DNA of 64,000 bases from Agromyces mediolanus. GTDB taxonomy: Bacteria; Actinomycetota; Actinomycetes; Actinomycetales; Microbacteriaceae. Position 1 is the stretch's first letter; each line of letters opens with the position of its first letter. A program made the translations under genes and the position numbers. Shown piece by piece: positions 27,402 to 35,979 of the stretch. The stretch lies in the NCBI RefSeq assembly GCF_023715325.1, contig NZ_JAMBNX010000002.1, positions 186,001 to 250,000 of the forward strand. Direction: 5' to 3'. The notes beneath the pieces are model-generated. The model was not told where the DNA came from. It did not search any database and saw only the letters and a list, made by a program, of their open reading frames with translations.

Positions 27402-28583
27402 CTAGACGAACGCCGCTTCCCCCGTCACCGTGCGCCCGACGATGAGGGTGTTCATCTCGCGGGTGCCCTCGTAGGAGTAGAGCGCCTCGGCGTCGGCGAA
27501 GTAGCGCGCGACGTGGTGCTCGAGCACGATGCCGTTGCCGCCGAGGGTCTCGCGCGCCCAGGCGACGGTCTCGCGCATGCGGGCGGTCGCGAAGGCCTTC
27601 GCGAGCGCGGAGTGCTCGTCGCGCTGCGTGCCGGCGTCGAGCATCTGAGAGACCCGCACGACCATGGCGAGGGAGGCGGTGATGTTGCCGAGGCCGTTCA
27701 CGAGGTGCTCCTGGATGAGCTGGTGGGCGGCGATCGGCTTGCCGAACTGCTCGCGCTCCTTCGCGTAGGCGACGGCCGCCTCGTAGGCGCCGATCGCGGT
27801 GCCCACCGCGGCCCAGGCGACCTCGGCGCGGGTCTGACGGAGGATCGCGGCGGTGTCCCGGAACGAGTTCGCGTTCTGCAGGCGCAGCGCCTCGGGCACA
27901 CGGACGTCGCGCAGCTCGATGTCGGCGTTCTGCACCGGCCGCAGGCTGATCTTGCCCTCGATCTTCGTCGCCGTGTACCCGGGAGTCGAGGTCGGCACGA
28001 TGAACCCCTTCACCTGGCCGTCGGCTTCGTCCTTCGCCCAGATGATGGTCACGTCGGAGAAGGTGGCGTTGCCGATCCAGCGCTTCTGGCCGTTCAGCAC
28101 CCATTCGTCGCCGTCGCGTCGCGCGGTCGTGCGCAGGCCCCTGGCGGAGTCGGAGCCGGAGAGCGGCTCGGTGAGGCCGAACGCGCCGATGACCTCGGCG
28201 GAGGCGAGCTTCGGGAGCCACTCGGCGCGCTGCTCGGCGGAGCCCGCGACCGCGATCGAACCGGCGGCCAGGCCGTTCTGCACGCCGACGAAGGTGCTCA
28301 CGGAGGCGTCGATGCGGGCGAGCTCGAGGGCGACGAAACCGCGGAACACGGCCGAGTTCTCGAAGGGCGTCGTCTCGTCCCAGGCGAAGGAGAGCACGCC
28401 GAGTTCGGCGAGCGGCTGCACGATCCCCGTCGGGAACTCGGCCCGCTCCCAGTAGCCGCCGATGATGGGCGTCACCTCGCGCTCGCCCCAGGCCCGGATG
28501 GCCATCAGGGCCTCCTGCTCCCGTTCGCTGAGGAGGGCCTCGGCGTAGCCGTAGAAGTCGCTCGAGAGGGGCGCGAAGGTCAT
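27402..28583 (-). CDS. Acyl-CoA dehydrogenase (glutaryl-CoA dehydrogenase-like)
   Basis: The product has 393 residues from the ATG at 28583. An upstream in-frame codon would add 27 residues over a promoter-like region and is not preferred. It has FGLTEPLSGSDSARGLRTTA (FAD and substrate region), the QKRWIGNATF segment, and near the C-terminus YSYEGTREMNTLIVGR, where Glu in YEGT is the position of the catalytic base in this group. It oxidises an acyl-CoA with FAD and passes electrons to ETF in the cytoplasm. It does not belong to the polysaccharide pathway and marks the end of that locus. Confidence 0.9.
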   Translation of the reverse strand: MTFAPLSSDFYGYAEALLSEREQEALMAIRAWGEREVTPIIGGYWERAEFPTGIVQPLAELGVLSFAWDETTPFENSAVFRGFVALELARIDASVSTFVGVQNGLAAGSIAVAGSAEQRAEWLPKLASAEVIGAFGLTEPLSGSDSARGLRTTARRDGDEWVLNGQKRWIGNATFSDVTIIWAKDEADGQVKGFIVPTSTPGYTATKIEGKISLRPVQNADIELRDVRVPEALRLQNANSFRDTAAILRQTRAEVAWAAVGTAIGAYEAAVAYAKEREQFGKPIAAHQLIQEHLVNGLGNITASLAMVVRVSQMLDAGTQRDEHSALAKAFATARMRETVAWARETLGGNGIVLEHHVARYFADAEALYSYEGTREMNTLIVGRTVTGEAAFV

Positions 28584-28687
28584 GACTGCTCCAATGCGGG
28601 TCGGATGCCCCGAGCCTAGGACGCCGGGTCGAGGCATCCGTAGCCGTTGGTAGTTTGGAGCCAAGCCGCGAAAGGAACTGCCCCGAG

Positions 28688-29959
28688 ATGTTCGTCAGGA
28701 TCGACAACGAGCCCAGGGACTACGCCTGGGGCGACCGCGGGCTCATCGCGGACTTCCGGGGCCGGGAGGCGAGTGGGGCGCCCGAGGCGGAGCTCTGGCT
28801 CGGGGCCCACCCCGGTTCGCCGTCGCGGATCCTGGGCGGCGAACCGCCGTTCGCGGATCTCGGGGCATGGATCGGCGCCGAGCCCGACCGCGCGCTCGGC
28901 TCGTCGGTCGCCGCGCGGTTCGCCGACGAGGGGATGCCTCGGCTGCCGTTCCTCCTGAAGCTGCTGGCCGCCGGTGGGCCGCTGTCGCTGCAGGCCCACC
29001 CGACCACGGAGCGGGCGCGCATCGGCTTCGCGAGGGAGGAGGCCGACGGCGTGCCGATCGGTGCGTACGACCGCAACTACCGCGACCGCTTCCACAAGCC
29101 GGAGCTCGTCGTCGCGCTCAGTGAGACGTTCGACGCCCTCTCCGGCTTCCGGCCGCTTGAAGAGGTCGACGGCGTGCTCGAGGCGCTGCGTGCCGCCGAC
29201 GCCGCCTCGCCCGAGCCCCAGCCGGGCGCGATCGGGCTGCTCCTCGACCGGCTGGCCGCCGACGGACTCGCCGGCACCGTCGAGTGGCTGCTGACCGATG
29301 GTCGCGGCGGAGACACGGGGGAGTCCGCGTGGCTGATCGAGCGCGTGGTCGCGCTCGCCGACTCGGCGGCGGTGCTCGCCTCGCCGTACGCCGAGTCGTT
29401 CCGCACCGTCGGCGCGCTCGCCGAGACCTATCCCGGCGACCCGGGCATCGTCATCTCGCTGCTGCTCAACCGTGTCCGCCTGGCGCGGGGGGAGTCCCTC
29501 TTCCTGGCGGCCGGCAACATCCATGCCTATCTCGGCGGCCTCGGCATCGAACTCATGGCCGCGAGCGACAACGTGCTGCGCGGCGGGCTCACCCCGAAGC
29601 ACATCGACCTCGCCGAGCTCGTCGAGGTGCTCGACTTCACGCCGATGCCGCCGCCGCGCCTCGAGCCCGAGCGGCCGGCCCCCGGGGTGCGGAGCTTCCG
29701 GCCGCCGGTGCCCGACTTCGTGCTGCACCGGCTGGAAGCCGCCGTCGATGGACGGCAGCCGGAGGTCGCGATCGACGGACCCGCCATCGTGCTCGCCGAG
29801 GGCGGCAGCGTGCGGCTCGTGGGGGCCGAGGGCGGTGTCGAGCTCGGGCGCGGCGAGGCGGCCTTCGTCACGCCCGACGAACGCTACCTGCGCCTCGCGG
29901 GCGCGGGCGCGGGCGCGGGCACGGGCGCAGACGCGGTCTGGGTTGCGACGACCGGCTGA
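28688..29959 (+). CDS. manA: Mannose-6-phosphate isomerase, class I
   Basis: The product has 423 residues from the ATG at 28688; AAAGGA lies 12 bases before. It has the type I features DYAWGD at the N-terminus, the zinc region SLQAHP, DRFHKPELVVAL and AGNIHAYLGGLGIELMAASDNVLRGGLTPKH-like segments. It interconverts fructose 6-phosphate and mannose 6-phosphate, the first step to GDP-mannose. The C-terminus ends in a Gly-Ala run coded by repeated GCGGGC units (about 29898-29930), probably a low-complexity linker of no catalytic role. The divergent acyl-CoA dehydrogenase starts 104 bases away. Confidence 0.95.
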   Translation: MFVRIDNEPRDYAWGDRGLIADFRGREASGAPEAELWLGAHPGSPSRILGGEPPFADLGAWIGAEPDRALGSSVAARFADEGMPRLPFLLKLLAAGGPLSLQAHPTTERARIGFAREEADGVPIGAYDRNYRDRFHKPELVVALSETFDALSGFRPLEEVDGVLEALRAADAASPEPQPGAIGLLLDRLAADGLAGTVEWLLTDGRGGDTGESAWLIERVVALADSAAVLASPYAESFRTVGALAETYPGDPGIVISLLLNRVRLARGESLFLAAGNIHAYLGGLGIELMAASDNVLRGGLTPKHIDLAELVEVLDFTPMPPPRLEPERPAPGVRSFRPPVPDFVLHRLEAAVDGRQPEVAIDGPAIVLAEGGSVRLVGAEGGVELGRGEAAFVTPDERYLRLAGAGAGAGTGADAVWVATTG

Positions 29960-29989
29960 CTCCGGTGCCGCCGAGGCATCCGCTGGGCG

Positions 29990-30958
29990 TCAGCCGACGA
30001 GCTCGACGGGCTCGCGCTGCCCGAAGAGCCTGCGGTAGGCCGTCGGCGTCGTCTGCAGCACCTTCACGAAGTGGTGGCGCATCACCGCGGCGGCGCCGAA
30101 GCCGCACTCGCGCGCGATCTCCTCGAGGCTCAGGCCGGTCTCCTCGAGGAGCTGCTGCGCGCGCAACAGGCGTTGCCGGTTGAGCCAGGCGTTCGGCGTC
30201 GTGCCGGTCTCCGCGCGGAAGCGCCGGGCGAAGGTGCGCGGCGACATGAGCGCCTTCCTGGCGAGTCGGTCGACGGTGAGCTCCTCGTCGAGATGCTCCA
30301 GCATCCACGCCGTGACGGTCGCGAAGGAGTCGCTCTTGCACTCGACGACGGGCGTCTGGATGAACTGCGACTGGCCGCCGTCGCGCTGCGGCGGGACGAC
30401 CATGCGTCGGGCGACGATGTTCGCGGCGCTCGCGCCGAGCTCGGTGCGCACGATGTGCAGCGCGGCGTCGATGCCCGCGGCGGTGCCGGCGCCCGTGACA
30501 ACGCGGCCGTCCTGCACGAACAGCACGTCCGGGTCGACCTCGGTCGCGGGGAACGCGTCGGCGAGCCGGTCGGTGTACATCCAGTGGGTGGTGGACCGCC
30601 GGCCGTCGAGGACGCCCGCCTGGCCGAGGATGAAGGCGCCGGAGCAGACGGAGAGGACCCAGGCGCCGCGGTCGACCGCCTCGCGGATGACCGCGAGCAC
30701 CCGCTCGTCGGCGTCCTGGTCGATGAGCGCGGCGGGCACGGCGACGAGGTCGGCGGATCGGGCGGCGTCGAGGCCTTCGTGGACGACGACGTCGAAGCCG
30801 AGCTTCGTCGGGATCGGGCCGGGCTCGGCCGCGACGACGTGGAAGTCGAACTCGGGGCCGCCGTGCTCGCGCCGGTCGATGCCGAACACCTCGCAGATGA
30901 CGCCGAACTCGAACGGCGCCATGTGCGGGACGGCGATGCAGGCGATGGACCGGAGCAT
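29990..30958 (-). CDS. GlxA-type AraC transcriptional regulator
   Basis: The product has 322 residues from the ATG at 30958. Residues about 1-185 form a DJ-1/PfpI-like domain with VLSVCSGAFILGQAGVLDGRRSTTHW. Residues about 215-315 are an AraC DNA-binding domain with two helix-turn-helix motifs (TVDRLARKALMSPRTFARRF and SLEEIARECGFGAAAVMRHHF). Members are regulators of amino-acid, carnitine or stress metabolism, sensing unknown ligands. No operator is identified. It is divergent from a very small membrane-protein gene and convergent with manA. Confidence 0.9.
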   Translation of the reverse strand: MLRSIACIAVPHMAPFEFGVICEVFGIDRREHGGPEFDFHVVAAEPGPIPTKLGFDVVVHEGLDAARSADLVAVPAALIDQDADERVLAVIREAVDRGAWVLSVCSGAFILGQAGVLDGRRSTTHWMYTDRLADAFPATEVDPDVLFVQDGRVVTGAGTAAGIDAALHIVRTELGASAANIVARRMVVPPQRDGGQSQFIQTPVVECKSDSFATVTAWMLEHLDEELTVDRLARKALMSPRTFARRFRAETGTTPNAWLNRQRLLRAQQLLEETGLSLEEIARECGFGAAAVMRHHFVKVLQTTPTAYRRLFGQREPVELVG

Positions 30959-31042
30959 GGGCACCTCGTTTGGCAGAGAATGGCGGGACGATGGCAATGC
31001 TGCCACTGTCGGCAGGATCTCACAAGACATAGATTTCCTGCC

Positions 31043-31192
31043 ATGACCATCTTCCTGCTGCTGATCCTCGCCGGACTCGCCGTCTGGGGCGTGGTCGCGA
31101 CCCTGCTCCGGCTCGACTCCGACGGATACGGCCGCCCGGAGATCCGCGACCGCGTCCGCCACGCCCAGCACGAGCCGCAGTCCAGCCGTTAG
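31043..31192 (+). CDS. Small single-span membrane protein, 49 residues
   Basis: The gene encodes MTIFLLLILAGLAVWGVVA, a clear membrane segment at residues 2-22, then a charged cytoplasmic tail rich in Arg, Asp and Glu ending in Ser-Ser-Arg. The reading frame has the GC-rich third-position pattern of its neighbours. It lies between the divergent GlxA-type regulator and galE. Such short proteins are common in Actinobacteria; no function is known. A good ribosome-binding site is not obvious, though the sequence TTTCCTGCC precedes the ATG. Confidence 0.6.
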   Translation: MTIFLLLILAGLAVWGVVATLLRLDSDGYGRPEIRDRVRHAQHEPQSSR

Positions 31193-31252
31193 CATCGACG
31201 AGGCGGCGGCCGGCCCGGTCGCCGTGTCGAGGTGCTGAGGAAGGAACGACGG

Positions 31253-32215
31253 ATGAGCTGGATGGTCACCGGAGGAGCGGGCTACATCGGAGCGCACGTC
31301 GTGCGGGCCTTCCAAGCGAAGGGCATCGACGTCGTCGTGCTCGACGACCTCTCGTCCGGTCGCCGCGGGTTCGTCACCGACGGCGTCGACTTCGTGCACG
31401 GCTCGATCCTCGACGGCGCCCTGCTCGAGAGCGTCTTCGCCCGCCACGACGTCCGAGGGGTCGTGCACCTCGCGGGCTTCAAGTACGCCGGCGTCTCGGT
31501 GCAGCGTCCGCTGCACACCTATCAGCAGAACGTCACCGGCACCGCGACCCTCCTCGCGGCGATGGAGGCGGCGAAGGTCGCGCGGATCGTCTTCTCCTCG
31601 AGCGCCGCGGTCTACGGCACGCCCGACGTCGACCTCGTGACCGAGGAGACGGCGAAGCACCCCGCCTCGCCCTACGGCGAGTCGAAGCTCATCGGCGAGT
31701 GGCTCCTCGCGGACCAGGCGAAGGCGACGGGGCTCGCGCACACGAGCCTGCGCTACTTCAACGTCGTCGGCTCCGGAACGCCGGAGATCTTCGACCCGAG
31801 CCCGCACAATCTCTTCCCGCTCGTCTTCGACGCGCTGCTCGACGGCCGCACGCCGACGATCAACGGCACCGACTACCCGACGCCGGACGGCACCTGCGTG
31901 CGCGACTACATCCACGTGGCCGACCTCGCCGCGGCGCATGTCGTGGCGGCCGAGCGGCTGGAGGCGGGCGAGCCCGTCGCCCCCGTCTACAACCTGGGCT
32001 CCGGCGACGGCGTCTCGGTCGCCGAGATCATGTCGGCGGTCGCCGCGGTGACCGGCATCGACTTCACCCCCGAGGCGGCGCCGCGCCGGCCCGGGGATCC
32101 CGCCCGGATCGTGGCCTCGGGAGAGCTCGCCGCGCGCGACCTCGACTGGCGCATGCGGCACTCGCTCGAGGACATGGTGCGAAGCGCCTGGGAGGCGCGG
32201 CGCGCCGCCGGCTGA
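31253..32215 (+). CDS. galE: UDP-glucose 4-epimerase
   Basis: The product has 320 residues from the ATG at 31253, preceded by AAGGAACGACGG. It has the NAD loop TGGAGYIGAHVV, LDDLSSGRR, FSSSAAVYG, SPYGESKLIGEW (catalytic Tyr and Lys), RYFNVVGS and CVRDYIHVADLA. It interconverts UDP-glucose and UDP-galactose. This may feed UDP-galactose to the wall-polymer genes, including the GlfT2-like enzyme if a mutase exists elsewhere. The next gene, whiB, has its own strong promoter. Confidence 0.93.
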   Translation: MSWMVTGGAGYIGAHVVRAFQAKGIDVVVLDDLSSGRRGFVTDGVDFVHGSILDGALLESVFARHDVRGVVHLAGFKYAGVSVQRPLHTYQQNVTGTATLLAAMEAAKVARIVFSSSAAVYGTPDVDLVTEETAKHPASPYGESKLIGEWLLADQAKATGLAHTSLRYFNVVGSGTPEIFDPSPHNLFPLVFDALLDGRTPTINGTDYPTPDGTCVRDYIHVADLAAAHVVAAERLEAGEPVAPVYNLGSGDGVSVAEIMSAVAAVTGIDFTPEAAPRRPGDPARIVASGELAARDLDWRMRHSLEDMVRSAWEARRAAG

Positions 32216-32338
32216 GCTCGTCGGGAGGTGCCGTCATGTCCCCAGAGCGGGGGACGGGATCACAACTCCGGAACGACTCCGGCGTGTCGCGGCGAGGCGG
32301 AAGCCTCGAGCGCGGCTTGAGGGTTTACGATCTGCGAC

Positions 32339-32367
32339 TTGACTCACTCGAATTACACCGCTGTAAT
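32339..32367 (+). promoter_or_regulatory. whiB promoter, TTGACT-N17-TGTAAT
   Basis: TTGACT (32339-32344) and TGTAAT (32362-32367) are spaced by exactly 17 bases, the best housekeeping-type promoter I see in the window. It lies 63 bases before the WhiB ATG. A perfect inverted repeat covers the -10 box (separate entry). Confidence 0.75.
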
Positions 32368-32368
32368 T
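32351..32368. promoter_or_regulatory. Palindromic operator candidate over the whiB -10 box
   Basis: AATTACA (32351-32357) and TGTAATT (32362-32368) are perfect inverted repeats with a four-base CCGC spacer. The right arm contains the -10 hexamer. A dimeric regulator bound here would block RNA polymerase; the regulator is not identified. This AT-rich island stands out sharply from the surrounding GC-rich DNA. Confidence 0.55.
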
Positions 32369-32430
32369 GGTCGTGACGCAGCTCCCGGATCCTCGGAGGC
32401 GGCGGGCGGTACAACTGGGTGGGAGACGAT

Positions 32431-32751
32431 ATGGCAATTCCTGAATATCGTTCTGGAGTACCTGACGACTGGTTCATCGATCCGGTGCGGCTGGGAGTGC
32501 CGGGGGTGCGTCCAACGACGGACGACGACAACCCTCTGGCATGGCAGAGCGACGCGCTATGCGCGCAGACCGACCCGGAGGCGTTCTTCCCCGAGAAGGG
32601 CGGATCGACCCGGGACGCGAAGAAGATCTGCACCGGCTGCGAGGTTCGGGCGCAGTGCCTCGAGTACGCGCTCTCGAACGACGAACGGTTCGGGATCTGG
32701 GGCGGGCTCTCCGAGCGAGAACGGCGAAAGCTCCGCAAGCGAGCAGGGTGA
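32431..32751 (+). CDS. WhiB-family iron-sulfur regulator (WhiB2/WhmD type)
   Basis: The product has 106 residues from the ATG at 32431, which follows GGGAGA by 4 bases; a GTG at 32419 is an in-frame alternative. Four cysteines at 44, 67, 70 and 76 (C-X22-C-X2-C-X5-C) can hold a [4Fe-4S] cluster. GIWGG at 88-92 and the basic tail RRKLRKR fit WhiB DNA-binding and sigma-contact features. The gene order (whiB, large GT, DUF5719, zincin, DUF3499, manB) agrees with the WhiB2/WhmD locus, a regulator of septation and cell division in relatives. Confidence 0.93.
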   Translation: MAIPEYRSGVPDDWFIDPVRLGVPGVRPTTDDDNPLAWQSDALCAQTDPEAFFPEKGGSTRDAKKICTGCEVRAQCLEYALSNDERFGIWGGLSERERRKLRKRAG

Positions 32752-32770
32752 CGACACCCGACGCGACGAA

Positions 32771-32799
32771 CGAGGGCCCGTGCGATGCACGGGCCCTCG
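32771..32799 (+). terminator. Terminator hairpin after whiB
   Basis: CGAGGGCCCGTGC (32771-32783) pairs perfectly with GCACGGGCCCTCG (32787-32799) around a three-base loop. It lies 19 bases after the WhiB stop, so whiB is probably transcribed alone. Confidence 0.8.
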
Positions 32800-32892
32800 G
32801 CCGTTGCGCGGAGCCGGCGAGCCGTGCGCGGATCGGCGGCACGCCCGCCGATGGCGACGGCTGGCGGCAGGCGGGTGCTTAGGCTGACTGCG

Positions 32893-35800
32893 ATGTCCCC
32901 CAGAGTGACCGCAATTCTCGTCGTGCATCACGGCGGCGAACGCCTGACCCGTGCCCTCGACGCCATTCGCGCGCAGTCGCGCCGGCCCGAGCGTCTGATC
33001 GTCGCGTTGGTGCAGGCGGACGCGGAGACGCGGAACGCCGCGGCCGAAGCCGCCCCCGACGGCATCATCCAGATCGAGGAGCGGATCGCCTTCGGCGAGG
33101 CCGTGCGCCGTGCCGAGCAGACCCTGCCGCCTCCGCAGGACGACGAGGACGCCGTCTGGCTGCTCTCCGAGGACACTGAAGCCGAGCCCAGGGCGCTCGC
33201 CGCGCTCGAGACCACCCTCGAGACCGCGCGCTCGGTCGCGATCGCCGGACCCAAGCTGCTCGACGCCGAGTCGCCCGACCGCATCGCGAGCCTCGGCCGA
33301 TCCATGACCCGACTCGGCGCGGCCGTGCCGCTCGTCACGGCGGAGCTCGACCAGGGGCAGCACGACGGACTGAGCGACGTGCTCGGCGTCGACCCCGGCG
33401 GCCTCCTCGTCCGGCGCAGCGTCTGGCGGGCGCTCGAGGGGTTCGACCCCGCCCTGCCCGTCGTCGACGACGGGCTCGACCTCGCGGTTCGGGCTCGGCT
33501 CGCCGGGCATCGCGTGGCCGTGGTGCCGACCGCGCACGTCCGCTTCGCGGCGGGCGGACTGATCGGCCCGGCCGCCGGCCACCGTGCCGGGGCCGTGCGT
33601 CGCCGGGCCGCCGCCACGAGGCGCGCCGCCCTGCATCGCCGGATGAGCTACGCGCCCGCCGCGGCGACGCCGCTGCACTGGCTGAGCCTCCTCCCGCTCG
33701 CGCTCCTGCGCTCGATCGTGCTGCTCGTGACGAAGGCGCCCGGCCGCATCGTCGGCGAGTTCGGCGCGGCGCTGCGCACCATGTTCTCGTTCGGCGCCGT
33801 CGCGCGCTCCCGGCGCGTCCTCCGCGGTGCCCGGTCGGTCGGCTGGTCGGCGATCGCGCCGCTCCGGATCCAGCCCGACGAGATGCGTCGTCGCCGTCGC
33901 CTCGAAGCCGAGGAACGACGGGCCAGGGCCAGGGGGCGCGTCGACGGGGTCGACTTCCTCGCCACCGGCGGCGGCTGGGTGCTGCTCGTCGCCGTCGTGG
34001 TCGCGATCGCCGTCCTCTTCCCGCTGCTCGGCGCCGCGGGCGTGTCCGGGCCGGGCCTCCTCCCGCTCTCCCCGGCCGTCGACGAGCTGTGGCGCAACGC
34101 GAGCTACGGCTGGCGCGACGTGGGCACCGGGTTCGTCGGCGCCGCGGACCCGTTCCAGGCCGTGCTCGCCGTGCTCGGATCCCTCGCGTTCTGGGCGCCG
34201 TCGTGGGCGATCGTGGCCCTCTGGCTCCTCGCCATCCCCGTCTCGGCGCTCGGTGCCTGGTTCGCCGCCGCCCGCCTCACCGACCGCGGCGCGCTGCGAG
34301 CCCTGGCCGCCGTGCTCTGGATGCTCTCGCCACCGCTGCTGTCGTCGCTCGCCGACGGGCGACCGGGAGCGGTGCTCGCGCACGTCCTCCTCGCCTGGCT
34401 GCTGTACGCCGCCCTCGGCTCGGCCACGAGTTGGGCGACGGCCGCGACCGCGTCGCTCCTGTTCACGGCGGTCGTCGCGTCCGCGCCGAGTCTCGCACCG
34501 GCGCTCATCGTCGCCTGGATCGTCGGCACGGTCGTGTCGGGGCGCGGCGCCGCGAGGCTCGCGCTGCTGCCGATCCCCGCCGTCGTCCTCGCCGCCCCGG
34601 TGATCTGGGCGCAGTTCGCCGCGGGCAACCCTCTCGCGCTGCTCGCCGACCCGGGCGCGCCCGTGCCCGCGGCGGTGCCCGGTTCCGGCGTCCTCGCGCT
34701 CGGCTTCACCGATCCGTCGCTCGGCGGCTGGCAGCAGGTCCTCGCCTCGCTGCCGGCGAGCATCGACCCGCGCTGGGTCGTCGCCGCGCTCCTGCTCCCG
34801 TTGGCGCTCTCGGCGCTCGCCGCCTTCGCGGTCGGCCGGCTGCGCGCGGCGACCTTCGCGCTCGCGGGCGCCGCGCTCGGGTTCGCGACCGCCGTGGCTG
34901 CGGCGCAACTGTCGCTCGCGATCGTCGGGTCCACGGCCGTTCCCGTGGCTTCTGCGCCGGGTCAGAGCATGATGTGGCTCGGGCTCGTGCTCGCCGCGGT
35001 CATCGCCCTCGACGGACTTCGTCGTGCCTCGGCCTGGCTCGCGGCGCTGCTGACCGTCGCGACGGCTGCCGCCGTGCTGCCGCTCGCCGTCAGCATCGCC
35101 ACCGGGCGGGCGGAGGTCGCTGCGGCCGGGTCTCGCTCGCTCCCCGCCTTCGTCACGGCGGAAGCCGAGAACAATCCGCGCGTGACCACGCTGCGCCTGG
35201 TGCCCGAGTCGGACGGCGGGCTCCGCGCGACGCTCGAGCACGGTGCGGGCGCCACGCTCGACGAGCAATCGACCATCGCGCAGACCCGGGTCTCGATGGA
35301 CGCAGGAGAGCTCGCCCTCGCGGAGATCGCCGGCAACCTCGCCTCCCGGGGCGGCTTCGACGCCGACCGGGCGATCGAGGAGTTCGGGATCTCCTATGTG
35401 CTGCTCGGTCAGGTCGACGAGGACGCCCCGCGGGCCGCGGCACTCACGGCCGACCGCTCGCGCGCCGCGCTCGATGCCAATGCGGCACTCGTCCCGGTCG
35501 GTGAGACCGACTTCGGCACGCTGTGGCGTTTCGCGGACGCGGCGCCCGACGCGCCGGCCGCGCAGATCCCGGCTCAGGCCGGCGCGCCGCTGACGGGCTG
35601 GATCGCGACCGTGCAGCTCATCGTCTTCGGTGCGGTGCTGCTCCTCTCGATTCCCGCGGGAGTCGGGCGGGAGGAGCCTGGTCGGCGTCCCAAGCGGTCC
35701 CGCCCGGCGCGGGTGCGGCGACGGGACCGGACCCCGCCGGAGGCGGAGACTGCGGCTGCTGCCGCCGCGACGGGCGATCCCGAGGCGGACTCGTCGGAGG

Positions 35801-35979
35801 GAGCGGCGGCGGACGCGGACGCGCGATCCGCGAACGACACCGACGTCCCTGGCGCGGCGGACGCGGCGGACGGCGAGGAGCCGGATGCCGCGAGCGACGC
35901 CGCCCTCGATCCGCCGCCGGTGACGGCCGCCGACCACACGAACCCCGACGAGCGGGAGGGAGCCTCCGATGGCCGATAG
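32893..35979 (+). CDS. Large GT2 glycosyltransferase with multispan membrane domain
   Basis: The product has 1028 residues from the ATG at 32893. Residues about 1-240 are a GT2-like domain (TAILVVHHGGERLTRALDAI, LLSEDTEAEP). About 12 hydrophobic spans follow between residues 250 and 930, then a long acidic, Ala/Asp-rich C-terminal tail. Similar proteins lie next to whiB2 in many Actinobacteria and are thought to glycosylate wall or lipid acceptors; substrates are not established. The usual DxD is weak, with EDTE in its place. It overlaps the DUF5719 gene by 11 bases, so the two are coupled. Confidence 0.82.
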   Translation: MSPRVTAILVVHHGGERLTRALDAIRAQSRRPERLIVALVQADAETRNAAAEAAPDGIIQIEERIAFGEAVRRAEQTLPPPQDDEDAVWLLSEDTEAEPRALAALETTLETARSVAIAGPKLLDAESPDRIASLGRSMTRLGAAVPLVTAELDQGQHDGLSDVLGVDPGGLLVRRSVWRALEGFDPALPVVDDGLDLAVRARLAGHRVAVVPTAHVRFAAGGLIGPAAGHRAGAVRRRAAATRRAALHRRMSYAPAAATPLHWLSLLPLALLRSIVLLVTKAPGRIVGEFGAALRTMFSFGAVARSRRVLRGARSVGWSAIAPLRIQPDEMRRRRRLEAEERRARARGRVDGVDFLATGGGWVLLVAVVVAIAVLFPLLGAAGVSGPGLLPLSPAVDELWRNASYGWRDVGTGFVGAADPFQAVLAVLGSLAFWAPSWAIVALWLLAIPVSALGAWFAAARLTDRGALRALAAVLWMLSPPLLSSLADGRPGAVLAHVLLAWLLYAALGSATSWATAATASLLFTAVVASAPSLAPALIVAWIVGTVVSGRGAARLALLPIPAVVLAAPVIWAQFAAGNPLALLADPGAPVPAAVPGSGVLALGFTDPSLGGWQQVLASLPASIDPRWVVAALLLPLALSALAAFAVGRLRAATFALAGAALGFATAVAAAQLSLAIVGSTAVPVASAPGQSMMWLGLVLAAVIALDGLRRASAWLAALLTVATAAAVLPLAVSIATGRAEVAAAGSRSLPAFVTAEAENNPRVTTLRLVPESDGGLRATLEHGAGATLDEQSTIAQTRVSMDAGELALAEIAGNLASRGGFDADRAIEEFGISYVLLGQVDEDAPRAAALTADRSRAALDANAALVPVGETDFGTLWRFADAAPDAPAAQIPAQAGAPLTGWIATVQLIVFGAVLLLSIPAGVGREEPGRRPKRSRPARVRRRDRTPPEAETAAAAAATGDPEADSSEGAAADADARSANDTDVPGAADAADGEEPDAASDAALDPPPVTAADHTNPDEREGASDGR

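Noticed and set aside
29898..29932. Tandem repeat array with regulatory role
   Set aside because: The GCGGGC units lie in frame in the manA tail and simply encode a Gly-Ala linker.
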